This document shows positions 43,981 to 53,028 of a stretch of 64,000 nucleotides of DNA, piece after piece. The position numbers and the translations under genes are program-made. The stretch covers positions 62,001-126,000 of the forward strand of contig JAUYQQ010000001.1 in assembly GCA_030697165.1 (NCBI GenBank). The letters are read 5' to 3'. The DNA comes from Acidobacteriota bacterium (GTDB lineage: Bacteria > Acidobacteriota > Vicinamibacteria > Vicinamibacterales > UBA2999). Below the pieces are notes generated by a model. That model had not been told where the DNA came from. It saw nothing but the letters and a program-made list of their open reading frames with translations, and made no database searches. Each line of letters starts with the position of its first letter. The stretch's first letter is position 1.

Positions 43981-45141
43981 TTACTTGGCTGGCGGCAAGT
44001 CGTGATGGGGCTGGTAGACCTCGACGTCCACGCCAAGGTCCTTCTTCATCACTTCCTTGACGTGATCCCCGGAGGTCTTGAGGACCTTCAGCCAGCCGTG
44101 CTCCCAATCGCGGACGCCCGCCAGCCACGCCGAACAGCCATTGCACGGCCACGCCTCGGCGCCCTTGCCTTCGAGGTGCAGGCGGCGGTACCAGTTGAAC
44201 CGCTCACCTTGCCAGATCTCCTTGAGGCTGGCATCGTTTACGTTCGGGAAGAGATCGGCCGTGCGGAACGAAATGTCCTGCCCGCACAACGCTACGCGCC
44301 CAAGGGTATCGACGTTGAGGCGTTCGAACGGCCATACGCACGGCTCCTTCCGCTCACCCGGCATGTGCTTGTAGAGATGCGGATCCATGGCGTGGCCCAG
44401 CTGGATGGTGGTGTTGTCGTCCCACGACAGGAACTTTCGGGTAATCACCTCGTCGACGCCAACGTCTTCCATCCAGAACTTCACCGCCGCTTCCATCTTG
44501 CCTTCCATGATGTCCTGCCGAATCATGGAGACGACAATGCGGTTGGTGGTGCGAAATTCCTTGCGCATGGCCAGCGCCGCACGGACGTTGCTGACGTGGT
44601 TGTCGAACCACTTCTGCGGATCGCGAGGCGCGCCGCCGTGTGGCGGACGCACCTTGGCATAGGTCTCGGCATCACCAGCATCCATCGAGAACTCGACCAG
44701 GTCGATGCCCGCCTTCAGGATGCGTTCGAGCTTGTGGCGGAACGCCGGCAGCGGGCCGAACATGCTGCCATTGGTGTTCATCCAAATGCGCGCGCCCTTG
44801 GCCTTGGCGTACTCGACCATCTCCACCATGTGCTTGTGGAGCATCGGCTCGCCGCCGCCGGTGCAGCGCATCCACGCGCCGTAGGGTCCGCACTCGTCGG
44901 CCATCTTCTCCCACAACTTCACCGGCATCAGGTCGCCATCGTGGGCGTGGTAGAACTTTCGCAGGTCCGAGTTGCCGTCGGTGTACGGGCACATCGGGCA
45001 GCCGAAGTTGCAGGGGTAGATGATCGAAATCACGACCATCAACGGGAACTCTTCCGCGCCGGGCCTGAGGCCGTACTGTTTCTGAACAGCTTCCTGATGC
45101 TGCGTCCTCACGATCGCCGCCGGGGTCTTGATGTTAATCAT
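43981..45141 (-). CDS. Radical SAM/SPASM-like protein
   Basis: A 386-residue protein with the CxxxCxxC [4Fe-4S] site 'CNFGCPMC' (Cys44, Cys48, Cys51), 'MRCTGGGEPMLHKHM' (GGE motif) and 'IWMNTNGS'. The C-terminal auxiliary cysteines include 'EPCVWPFERLNVDTLGRVALCGQD' split around 310-330 and 'AWPCNGCSAW', as in SPASM/twitch enzymes. Reactions of this subgroup are varied. In polysaccharide clusters such proteins may modify a sugar nucleotide or glycan-linked amino acid, but the substrate is unknown. The enzyme is cytoplasmic. A weak GTGGAA precedes the ATG, and a small inverted repeat lies in the 46-bp gap upstream. Confidence 0.88.
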   Translation of the reverse strand: MINIKTPAAIVRTQHQEAVQKQYGLRPGAEEFPLMVVISIIYPCNFGCPMCPYTDGNSDLRKFYHAHDGDLMPVKLWEKMADECGPYGAWMRCTGGGEPMLHKHMVEMVEYAKAKGARIWMNTNGSMFGPLPAFRHKLERILKAGIDLVEFSMDAGDAETYAKVRPPHGGAPRDPQKWFDNHVSNVRAALAMRKEFRTTNRIVVSMIRQDIMEGKMEAAVKFWMEDVGVDEVITRKFLSWDDNTTIQLGHAMDPHLYKHMPGERKEPCVWPFERLNVDTLGRVALCGQDISFRTADLFPNVNDASLKEIWQGERFNWYRRLHLEGKGAEAWPCNGCSAWLAGVRDWEHGWLKVLKTSGDHVKEVMKKDLGVDVEVYQPHHDLPPAK

Positions 45142-45187
45142 CGTTCCACGGTCATCACGCGCTCGTGATTCCTGCTGTGTTTGTTCG

Positions 45188-47686
45188 TCATGGCTCCCCG
45201 TCCAAGACCGCGATTCTCGAGATCGTGAAGCGGTTCCGGAGTGAAGTGTTGCTCAGGTAATTGGCAATCACCAGTTGATACCGGCCCGCGCGCGGCGCCT
45301 TGATGACAGCCTTGAATGCCCCCGGTGTGCCGATGGCCATTCGGGCCGCCCAACCGGCACTATCGGTTAGACCAATCGCCAGGCCGCCTCGAACCAACTC
45401 GCCCTCGACCAGCACGATATCCGCTTCATCGAACGGCCAGTCCGCCCAAGCCGCCAGATACGACCCGGCCGCATCGGCGACCCCCGCGACGTGCACGCTC
45501 GCGTCCGGCGCGACCCGCGCGATGCTTGCGGCATACGCCAACGGGGCCGCAAACCGCTCGACGGTGGCTCCGGCGCGCGACAAGCGCTCGCTGACCACGG
45601 TGCGGGAAACCGCCGGCCCCCAAAAAGTCTCTGGCTCCCGGCCCGCGCTCGTCGCATCGCGCTCCCAGCCTCGCAGGCTCTGGCGCAGCGGCCGCCCGCG
45701 CCAGTCGGGCGGCAACACCACTGGCAGCAACAGCGGGAGCTGATCGGCCAGGGCGAATCGGCGCAACCCCGTGACGCAGTGTTGCTCGGCTTCGGCCATC
45801 TCGATCCCTCCGAACTTCAGCGCGTCAGCACCCGGACCGGTTGGGCTGGAACGGTAGATCGGCACAAAGACTCGCGCGACACCTGCGCCGGCAGCCGGCA
45901 CTTCGATGTCGTAGGTGCGCGTGAAATCCAGATCAGGATTCTCCGTATCGTAAGTAAAGCTCATCGCAGTATGGCTGACGGGGCACCTTTCAGCAGACAC
46001 CTCGGCCACGATCACATCCGAGCGCATCGATCGCCTGGGACCCTCTGGCAAGGCGTCCTTCACCAGGCGTACGACCCCGGGCCCGGCCGACGTGACCGCC
46101 CCTACGAGCGGCTCGGTAGGTGCCGCGAGATAGCTGTCCATCAGTGCCGTCGCCGCTCGTTGTTGATAGGCGCGCAGGACCTCAAGAGGCAGTGTCACGA
46201 TCGCCACGACGCTAAGCGCAAACCCGAGCGGGCGCCAGATGACGCCGCTCCCGGGCACCGCATCACTATCTTCAGCCGGAACGCCGCGCCAACTGGCGAC
46301 AATCCTCGAACACGCGGCTGAGATCAGGAAGGCGAGAATCCAGACTGACAATAATTCCAGGTGGAACACATGCCGCAGTTGAAACTGAATCGCCGGATAG
46401 GCACCCAGTAACGCGACCACCCCGAACAGGGAGGCCGCCAGGCGAACGCTTCGCACGCTCAGCGCCAGAACCGCGGCCGCAAACAGCGCCGTGCCCAAGC
46501 CGGCGAACATGATGCGCACACGGCCCACCAGGCCGATCACGCGCGTCATGAACTCGGGGAGGATTCCCTGAGACAGGGAGTGCATCCCGCTGAACGGCAG
46601 GTCCAGCACCTGGATGATCGCCGCCCAGCCGCGTAGGAGCGCGTCGGCTGGAAACGTGCCGAGGAGCGTTGTGTAGTACGCGCCGCTGGCCTCGGCATAG
46701 CCCGGGACGCCAACCGATACCTGGGCGAAAGAGCCGAGCCTCCGTCCCGCGAACGCATCAATCGTCGTCGCTACGTAACTGTCGCTGTAGAAGTACATCG
46801 GCTCGTACGGACCGGGGATGATGTTCAGCGCACGGTCCCATTCGTGGGCGTAGCCCAGGAGCGCCCAGTGCCACAAGTTACTCCCCGACGACTGCGAGGT
46901 CAGAATCGGAAACGCGACCGCGACAAAACCCAGCAGGCATGCGGCCGCGGCGCCGATACGAATCCGCCAGGTGCCGACAAGACGGCCAGGCAGGCAGGCA
47001 CAGGCAACGCCCACGAGAAGCACCAGGTTGACGACCACGTCGGTGCGAATGCCAAACCCAAAGCCCAGCAAAGCGCCGCCGGTAGCGCACCAACCCACCA
47101 CTACCCTCGGCGGGCTGGGGCGCGTGATCAGCACGCCGGCGACGAGCAGATTGGCGAGGAAGAACGGCGCCTTCGCGTAGTCGCGCAGGTCGTAGAGGTT
47201 CGCGAGCTGGATAGGCGACAATAGCAACACCACCGCCACCGCGGTTGCGGCCACTCGTCCCATGGCGAGGCGGCCGATGAGATACGTGAGGCCGACCGAG
47301 GCCCCAAACATCGCGCCCTGCAGGTAGTCGATACCGGCCCACGTCAGGCCTGTCAACGCCCATGTGCTGACCACCAGTTGCAGCAAGTAGCGCGATGCTC
47401 GCTGCATCCCATCAAGTTCATCGGCCGGCTGATCCGCTGGAATCTCGCTGCACGCCAGCACCTCACGGCGCTGCTCGATGAACTCGACCAGCGGCCGATG
47501 TTCCGGCCGTGCGCGGGTCATTGCGTTCGCGGTTACGTCAGGCGTTTGAAGGCCGTGGCCGCAAATGCTCATGGCGGCGGCGCCGAACACACGCCGGCTG
47601 AAGTCCGGCATGTCGGCGACGAGGTGGGATTGACGCGTGATGCGGACGTAGCTGGAGCCAATCGCCAGGCCGGCGGCCACCAGCAA
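45188..47686 (-). CDS. Family-A polytopic membrane protein 5 with C-terminal sandwich module
   Basis: An 832-residue paralogue. Loop 1 is 'RRVFGAAAMSICGHGL' (Cys42), a diverged PAVMxACGxGF, with 'EVLAC' (Cys79). Other motifs are 'LRDYAKAPF' 167-175, 'GIRTD' 212-216 and 'LRHVFHLEL'. It lacks the second Cys pair ('SGSNLWHW', 'VPGYAEAS'). The family-A soluble domain ends 'DWRGRPLRQSL' and is followed by a ~130-residue extension whose last 92 residues ('VRGGLAIGLTDSAGW', 'YQLVIANYLSN') are the shared sandwich module. The TTG at 47686 would truncate TM1. An in-frame CTG at 47725, overlapping the upstream TGA, would give MSRPLRSDVVLCLLL and a complete helix, and may be the true start. Confidence 0.8.
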   Translation of the reverse strand: MLVAAGLAIGSSYVRITRQSHLVADMPDFSRRVFGAAAMSICGHGLQTPDVTANAMTRARPEHRPLVEFIEQRREVLACSEIPADQPADELDGMQRASRYLLQLVVSTWALTGLTWAGIDYLQGAMFGASVGLTYLIGRLAMGRVAATAVAVVLLLSPIQLANLYDLRDYAKAPFFLANLLVAGVLITRPSPPRVVVGWCATGGALLGFGFGIRTDVVVNLVLLVGVACACLPGRLVGTWRIRIGAAAACLLGFVAVAFPILTSQSSGSNLWHWALLGYAHEWDRALNIIPGPYEPMYFYSDSYVATTIDAFAGRRLGSFAQVSVGVPGYAEASGAYYTTLLGTFPADALLRGWAAIIQVLDLPFSGMHSLSQGILPEFMTRVIGLVGRVRIMFAGLGTALFAAAVLALSVRSVRLAASLFGVVALLGAYPAIQFQLRHVFHLELLSVWILAFLISAACSRIVASWRGVPAEDSDAVPGSGVIWRPLGFALSVVAIVTLPLEVLRAYQQRAATALMDSYLAAPTEPLVGAVTSAGPGVVRLVKDALPEGPRRSMRSDVIVAEVSAERCPVSHTAMSFTYDTENPDLDFTRTYDIEVPAAGAGVARVFVPIYRSSPTGPGADALKFGGIEMAEAEQHCVTGLRRFALADQLPLLLPVVLPPDWRGRPLRQSLRGWERDATSAGREPETFWGPAVSRTVVSERLSRAGATVERFAAPLAYAASIARVAPDASVHVAGVADAAGSYLAAWADWPFDEADIVLVEGELVRGGLAIGLTDSAGWAARMAIGTPGAFKAVIKAPRAGRYQLVIANYLSNTSLRNRFTISRIAVLDGEP

Positions 47687-47721
47687 CAGGCACAGTACTA
47701 CGTCACTTCGGAGCGGCCTGC

Positions 47722-49707
47722 TCAGGGCCGCCCGTCACTTTCCCAATCCGTCAGCTGCTGGTACAGCGGATGGCTTGCCCAATCGGATGCCAGCGTGACG
47801 CCGAGCAGCACCGGGAATCGTTTCAAATCAGTGACGCGCGAGACGCCGGTCAAGCAACCGGGCCGGGGATCGACCAAGTCGAGACCCAGATAGGTCTCGA
47901 ACACCGGCATGAAGAGCCGGGTCGTACCGGGCGTGCCCGACGACGACGCCGCCTTCACCGTATGCGTAAAATCAGCGCCGGCGGCCTTCTCGTCGTACCG
48001 AAACCTGACGGCCGGCGCTCCGCCACACGCGGCCTCGTTTAAATCGACTTGAAGCAGCTGCGGCCACTCCGTCTGGTCGAACTTCGGCAGGGGTTGCCCG
48101 GGCGACGTCACCGGTTCTTTCGGCGCCGCGAGGTAGGCATCGAGCAGTTGGCGAACCTGACGGGCCTGATACCATCGAGCGCCCCCGAGCGCCGCCACCA
48201 TGATCAGGGCGGCAATGGCAGCGTAAACACCAGATCGAGCCGCGGCCCTCGCGAGCGCAGGCACGTCCGGCGGCGCGTGCCTGAACTCTCTGGCGACACG
48301 CAGCGCTTGGTGCAGCACGAAACCGATGGCCCACCAGCCGATGAACTCGAGGTGGAAATAGTGGCGCGGCTGGAACTGGATAGCCGGATACCCGCCGAAG
48401 TAGACGAGGGAGAGCATCAGGACGAGTGCCAGCCGGATGCTGGCCATTCCCGTCAGCACGATGGCCCCCGCCGTGAACCACAACCCCCACCGGTGATCCG
48501 GCTCCAGCAACCAGGCGCGCACCGTATACACCGGCGTCAGCCAGTTCTGCAGCGGGCCGACAAAGGTGTGAAACGGCAACTCGACGATTTGCAGCACCGA
48601 GGCGTAGGACCGAACGAGGATGTCGGCGGGGAACCTCAACAGGATGGCCTGCAGGTAACGGCCGCTCTGAACGTCATATTCGTGAGAACAGAACACCATC
48701 GGCTGCGCGCCCTGGACGGTCCGGTATTGATAGCCATTGACGGCGCGGTCGACGTAACCGTCGGCATACGCATAGCCGAAGTCGTACGGCGCCGGCCGGA
48801 CTCTCAAGTAGCTATCGAAGGGCGACTGCAGCCCCAGCAAGGTCACGTGCCATTGGCATCCACCCGACCGGTAGACGGTGGACGTGACCGGCCAGCTCAC
48901 CACGGCAAAGGTCGCGACGAACAAGACTGCCGAAGCGGCCTTCAATCGCAGGTTGCGGGTCAGCCCGCCGTCGAGGAAGCACAGTATGACGACAAGCATG
49001 AAAGGCAGATTAATGAGCAGGTCCGTGCGGAATCCATATCCGACACCGCTTACCACCCCAGCTACTGTGGCGAGCGCCAGCACCGTCCAGTTGCGCACGG
49101 GCAACGTCACGAGCAAGCCGGCGAGCAGCACCAAGGCAAGCGTGAACGGCGCCTTGGCGTAGTCGCGCAGGTGCGGCAGGTTGACCAGATGTAGAGACGA
49201 CAGCGTCAGAAACACGGCGCCCACAATCGCCAGGGCGCGGCCCATGCCCAGCCTGAAGATTCCATAGGCGAGCGCAATGACGGCGCCGAACAACGCTCCG
49301 AACATCGGCCCCATGCCGGACCACGAGATGCCCAGCAGGCGCCAACCGTAGCCGACGGACACCAACAGGTAGGTCCAGGCCCCTTGGTAGAGGTAGCGCG
49401 TTCCGAGCGGGTGATCGGCTGGAATGTCGGCGCAGTCGAACGTGTCGCGGCGCTGGAAGAGGAAGTCTTCGAGCGACTTGGGCTGCGTTTGCGTCGAGAT
49501 CACGAAACCTCTTCCGCACGCAATCATCACCGCTGGTTCGAAATAGCTCTGGTAGAAGACGGGCTTTCCGCCCTCAGCAATCCAGGCGTTCCAGAAGCGG
49601 TCGGCCCATACTGATGAGCCGGCGAACAGGGTGGCGGCGATCAGCAGGTCGACGGCAATTCGTCGCGGAACGACCGGGAAGCCCTGGCGGACGAGCGGCG
49701 ATGTCAC
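47722..49707 (-). CDS. Family-A polytopic membrane protein 6
   Basis: A 661-residue paralogue, closest to number 3. It has 'FEPAVMIACGRGF' (Cys64), 'RDTFDC' (Cys92), 'LRDYAKAPF' 180-188, 'GFRTD' 225-229, 'GGCQWHV' (Cys284), 'VFCSHEYD' (Cys340), 'PRHYFHLEF' and the C-terminal 'DWASHPLYQQL'. All four loop cysteines are present. There is no additional module after the soluble domain. The open frame extends 118 codons upstream over the methyltransferase gene; I chose GTG 49707, whose GTGA overlaps that gene's stop. Its neighbours (methyltransferase and SGNH upstream, paralogue 5 downstream) suggest a modification subcluster. Function unassigned. Confidence 0.82.
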   Translation of the reverse strand: MTSPLVRQGFPVVPRRIAVDLLIAATLFAGSSVWADRFWNAWIAEGGKPVFYQSYFEPAVMIACGRGFVISTQTQPKSLEDFLFQRRDTFDCADIPADHPLGTRYLYQGAWTYLLVSVGYGWRLLGISWSGMGPMFGALFGAVIALAYGIFRLGMGRALAIVGAVFLTLSSLHLVNLPHLRDYAKAPFTLALVLLAGLLVTLPVRNWTVLALATVAGVVSGVGYGFRTDLLINLPFMLVVILCFLDGGLTRNLRLKAASAVLFVATFAVVSWPVTSTVYRSGGCQWHVTLLGLQSPFDSYLRVRPAPYDFGYAYADGYVDRAVNGYQYRTVQGAQPMVFCSHEYDVQSGRYLQAILLRFPADILVRSYASVLQIVELPFHTFVGPLQNWLTPVYTVRAWLLEPDHRWGLWFTAGAIVLTGMASIRLALVLMLSLVYFGGYPAIQFQPRHYFHLEFIGWWAIGFVLHQALRVAREFRHAPPDVPALARAAARSGVYAAIAALIMVAALGGARWYQARQVRQLLDAYLAAPKEPVTSPGQPLPKFDQTEWPQLLQVDLNEAACGGAPAVRFRYDEKAAGADFTHTVKAASSSGTPGTTRLFMPVFETYLGLDLVDPRPGCLTGVSRVTDLKRFPVLLGVTLASDWASHPLYQQLTDWESDGRP

Positions 49708-50579
49708 GGCCGGAATTCCAACCGGACATGGCGGCGACGGGCAACAACGAGCAGGGAGCCGCCGAACGGCAAGGTCGGGCCGGCCCGGAGGACCCACTCG
49801 TCGATGCGCATGATCCAGTCGAACAGAATATTGAGGGGCCGCGGCAGCGTCACGCGCTCGGCGAACTCGGTGGTGGTGTCGGCAGCCCGCGCCTCGCCCC
49901 GATCGAGGAGCCGCGACATCACCATGAACGGAAACAGTGTGGTGACAAAGGACGTGGCGTAAATCACCTCGAACCCCGCGCGGTGGAGTCGCTCGGTCAG
50001 TTGGCGGCGGGCGTAGCGCCGCTTGTGGTTCACAATTTCGTCGAGCGTGCTCCACATCCACTGGTACTGCGGCACCGTCACGACGAACAATCCATCTGGG
50101 CGCAGTGCCGCGTGCACTTGTCGCATGACGAGTTCGTCCTGCTCGATGTGCTCCAGCACGTCGAACGCTCCGACTACATCGAACCCGGCGTGGAACGGAA
50201 TGCTCGTGGCATCGAGCTGAATGAAGTCGACATCGGGCATCTTGCTGCGCGCGTACTTGAGACCCTGAATATAAATCTCAGACCCGGTCAGTCGTAGGTG
50301 CGGCAATTGCCGAAGCGCCCCAATCACGCCGCCGATACCGCAGCCGATCTCCAAAACGTCCAGAGGTCGCGAACTATCGGTGAATCGCCGGAACAGCTGC
50401 GTAAGCACGCGGTTGCGGGTCCGGCACCAAAAGCTGCGCGCTTCGACATCGGCGGTGACGTCGAAGCCGCCGCTCGGGTAGTCGCTGTAGTCGAGCGCCA
50501 CCGCAGGTGCATAGCACCTGATACCGTCGATGACCTGGAACGGCGCCCCGTCCAGGGGCGATGGACGTGAATCGTTCAT
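49704..50579 (-). CDS. Class I SAM-dependent methyltransferase
   Basis: A 291-residue enzyme with 'VLEIGCGIGGVIGAL' at 75-89, 'FDVVGAFDVLEHIEQDE' (motif post-II) and 'ALRPDGLFVVTVPQ'. The C-terminal ~60 residues contain a hydrophobic stretch ('ATSFVTTLFPFMVMS') seen in many lipid-linked-glycan methyltransferases. This suggests membrane proximity. The ATG at 50579 overlaps the SGNH-gene stop by 4 bp, and another ATG lies three codons upstream. The substrate is unknown. Its position directly before family-A protein 6 fits modification of the same glycan intermediate. Confidence 0.86.
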   Translation of the reverse strand: MNDSRPSPLDGAPFQVIDGIRCYAPAVALDYSDYPSGGFDVTADVEARSFWCRTRNRVLTQLFRRFTDSSRPLDVLEIGCGIGGVIGALRQLPHLRLTGSEIYIQGLKYARSKMPDVDFIQLDATSIPFHAGFDVVGAFDVLEHIEQDELVMRQVHAALRPDGLFVVTVPQYQWMWSTLDEIVNHKRRYARRQLTERLHRAGFEVIYATSFVTTLFPFMVMSRLLDRGEARAADTTTEFAERVTLPRPLNILFDWIMRIDEWVLRAGPTLPFGGSLLVVARRRHVRLEFRP

Positions 50580-52081
50580 GGGCGGCATGAGGACATGATG
50601 TCGCGACGGCTCATCAGACGGGGCGCATAGTCCGAGGGGTTCCGCGCGGGCAGGGGAGCGGCCGCGCGGGGCCAGCGCCCTGAGTCGAGGCGCGTAAGGA
50701 TGACCGGCACCAACTGCTGTAGATAGATCCACGCCTGCAGCCGCATGCCTTCCTCTCGAAGGTGAATCGCGTCCGCGAACAATAAAGGGTCGGGGGGGAA
50801 ATCGCGGGCAATGTCAAAGAACGGCAGGTCGTATCGTGCCGCGTAAGAGGCGAAGACCCGGTTCTGGAAGTCTGCGGTCCGGCGGAGGTGGGCGTAGGTC
50901 GCCGGCCAGTACATGTCATTGAGATACCGGTACAAGGTCAGGTGCTTGGACAAGTCGAGCTGCATGCCAGGGTAGACCATCCACAGGAACGACGAGACGC
51001 CCAACTCACCATCGCCCAGGGTTCGTCGCATGCGATCGAGGTTGCCGACCACGGCGTCGAGGTCCATCGGCAGCGGCTTCTGTGTGATGTCGGGATGACT
51101 CTCGTCGACACCGCCGGGCCACACCACCGGGTAGTCAGGCTTGGGCGCCTCGTAGCCATTGCCGCCGGTCCACATATCGAAGGCCGTCAGCAGCCGCCGG
51201 GCGCTGGCCAGGTAATCCTCGAGCGGCGAACGCTTCCGAAAAGTGGTGGTCGGCCTCGGAGCCAAGGCCGGCGGCATCCGCATCAACTTCCCAGGTGCGA
51301 ATTGATTGGCCCCCTCGTAGTAGATGACCAGGTCGGGGTCGACGGGCGCGACCTCCAGCCGCACGACGGCCTCGATCGAGGCGGAATCGATGCCCGCTCG
51401 GCCGGCGTTAATGACCTCGAACCGGAGCGGCAGGCCGCGAGCTTGCGACCACAGGTTCAGCCAGTGGCCCACGTGCTCAGGATGGGAGTTCGCTGCGCCG
51501 TGGACTCCGATGGTGGTCGAGGCGCCGACAAACGCGATGCGAATGGTATTGGGCGGCTTCTTGAGCGCCAACGCGGGCCCTCGCCAGCCGAAGGCGTTAG
51601 AGGTGAACCAACTGGGTGCGCTGTTGTTCGGCAGGTGCCGGTAGATCGGAAAGGTGCTGTCCTCGATTGGATCGAAGACCAGGAAGTCATCGAGGATCCC
51701 CAGCGACCCAGCAGTATTGCCGGCGCAGATCTGCTGCTTCAAGTACAACGGGTTCCAGACCAGCAGCGCCCCGATTGGGTCATTGGGGTACCGCTGCAGG
51801 CGTTCCATGACCAGGGGATCGTCTGGGTATCGCGGAATCGGGGTCGGGTCACTGTCGTACCATTCCGCATCGACGCCCGGAGCGAGCGGCATGGCCAATG
51901 CCGCCTGTCGGTCCCTTCGTTCCTCTGGCTGGCTGGCAGGCTCCGCCGGCGTGGTCGATGACTGACGCAAGCGGACCGACACCAGGGTGAATCCGTCCAG
52001 CCTCCTCACGGCAAGCTCGCCGGCCAGCAGAGCCGCGACGAGCGACGCGCTGACAACCATGACCCGCGTCAGGTGGTTCAT
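50576..52081 (-). CDS. Membrane-anchored SGNH-hydrolase-like protein
   Basis: A 501-residue protein with an N-terminal signal-anchor (about 5-22, 'VMVVSASLVAALLAGELAV') and a presumably periplasmic domain. SGNH blocks are recognisable: 'IAFVGASTTIG' at 182-192 with the candidate nucleophile Ser188, 'INAGRAGIDSAS' around 224-235, 'YYEGANQ' near 254-260, and a C-terminal D-x-x-H in 'FADAIHL'. Family members hydrolyse or transfer acyl groups, including O-acetyl or other esters on exported glycans. The ~160-residue region before block I is unassigned. Both ends overlap neighbouring genes by 4 bp, indicating tight coupling. Confidence 0.8.
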   Translation of the reverse strand: MNHLTRVMVVSASLVAALLAGELAVRRLDGFTLVSVRLRQSSTTPAEPASQPEERRDRQAALAMPLAPGVDAEWYDSDPTPIPRYPDDPLVMERLQRYPNDPIGALLVWNPLYLKQQICAGNTAGSLGILDDFLVFDPIEDSTFPIYRHLPNNSAPSWFTSNAFGWRGPALALKKPPNTIRIAFVGASTTIGVHGAANSHPEHVGHWLNLWSQARGLPLRFEVINAGRAGIDSASIEAVVRLEVAPVDPDLVIYYEGANQFAPGKLMRMPPALAPRPTTTFRKRSPLEDYLASARRLLTAFDMWTGGNGYEAPKPDYPVVWPGGVDESHPDITQKPLPMDLDAVVGNLDRMRRTLGDGELGVSSFLWMVYPGMQLDLSKHLTLYRYLNDMYWPATYAHLRRTADFQNRVFASYAARYDLPFFDIARDFPPDPLLFADAIHLREEGMRLQAWIYLQQLVPVILTRLDSGRWPRAAAPLPARNPSDYAPRLMSRRDIMSSCRP

Positions 52082-53028
52082 TGCGGGCTGCGACCGTCAC
52101 CGTGGGTAGCGCGCACGATGTAGTTCGGCTTCTTCTTCACTTCGTCGTAGATGCGCCAGACGTACTCGCCGATGATGCCGAGCATCAGCATCAGCAGGCC
52201 GCCGATCACCAGCAGCAGGATCATGATGGGCGCCCAGCCGGTGAAGGGCGTGCCATGCTGAAAGCGCGTGTAAGCGATGTTCAACGCGTAGAGAAAGCCC
52301 AGGCACGCGGTCGCCGCGCCGGCGACGCTGATGAAGCGAATCGGCAAGTACGACGAATCCAGGATGGCGTCGAGCGAATTCTTCAGCCGCTTCGCAAAGG
52401 TGTACTGCGAACGGCCGATGGTCCGCTTCGCGCGCGTATAGGGAATGAACGTCGTCTTGTAGCCCATCCAGAGCAGATCACCCTGGAAGAAGCGGTTGCG
52501 CACCTCGATGCTGTTGAACGAGTCGACGACGCGCCTGGCCATGAGGACATAGTCGAAACCGCCCGCCGGCATCTGCGGAAAGGACATGCGGATAATGCGA
52601 TAGAACAGGCGCGAGGTCACGCGCGAGGTCCATTGGTCTTCACGCTCGGCGCGATGGCCGATCACCAGTTCCGAGCCGGCTTCGTAGTCGCGCACCATCC
52701 GCGGGATGAGCTCGACTGGGTCCTGCAGATCGGCGGAGAGGTGCAACACGAGGTCGCCGGTGGCGCCCTTCAGACCGGCCAGGATCGCCGCCATCTGGCC
52801 GAAGTTGCGCGTGAACGAGATCACCCGCACGTTGGGGTCGGCCTCGCGGAGCCGCAGCAGTTCCGCCAGCGACCCATCGTCAGACCCATCGTCGACGAAC
52901 ACGAACTCGTAGTCGTACGCCGCCAGTTCGGTTGCCAACGCGCCCCGGATCTTCTCGTAGGTCAGCGTGACCGCGCGCTCGTTGCGGTAAACGGGAATCA
53001 CGAACGAGATCGTCGAACGGGTGCTCAT
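52078..53028 (-). CDS. GtrB/DPM-like polyprenyl-phosphate glycosyltransferase (GT2)
   Basis: A 316-residue GT2 with 'SFVIPVYRNERAV' at 8-20, 'FVDDGSDDGS' 44-53 and 'SADLQDPVELIPRMV' near 98-112. Two C-terminal hydrophobic hairpins ('FISVAGAATACLGFLYALNI', 'IMILLLVIGGLLMLMLGIIG') are followed by the basic tail 'VWRIYDEVKKKP', the layout of GtrB, ArnC and dolichol-phosphate mannosyltransferase enzymes. It should charge undecaprenyl phosphate with one sugar on the inner membrane face. That product is the donor expected for GT-C-type membrane enzymes, making it a candidate partner of the family-A proteins. It overlaps both neighbours by 4 bp. Confidence 0.9.
   Translation of the reverse strand: MSTRSTISFVIPVYRNERAVTLTYEKIRGALATELAAYDYEFVFVDDGSDDGSLAELLRLREADPNVRVISFTRNFGQMAAILAGLKGATGDLVLHLSADLQDPVELIPRMVRDYEAGSELVIGHRAEREDQWTSRVTSRLFYRIIRMSFPQMPAGGFDYVLMARRVVDSFNSIEVRNRFFQGDLLWMGYKTTFIPYTRAKRTIGRSQYTFAKRLKNSLDAILDSSYLPIRFISVAGAATACLGFLYALNIAYTRFQHGTPFTGWAPIMILLLVIGGLLMLMLGIIGEYVWRIYDEVKKKPNYIVRATHGDGRSPQ

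Noticed and set aside
45154-45169. Inverted repeat ATCACG-CGCT-CGTGAT as a terminator between the family-A gene and the radical SAM gene
   Set aside because: The stem is only 6 bp and is not followed by a T-run in either direction; the surrounding genes appear to be one transcription unit.
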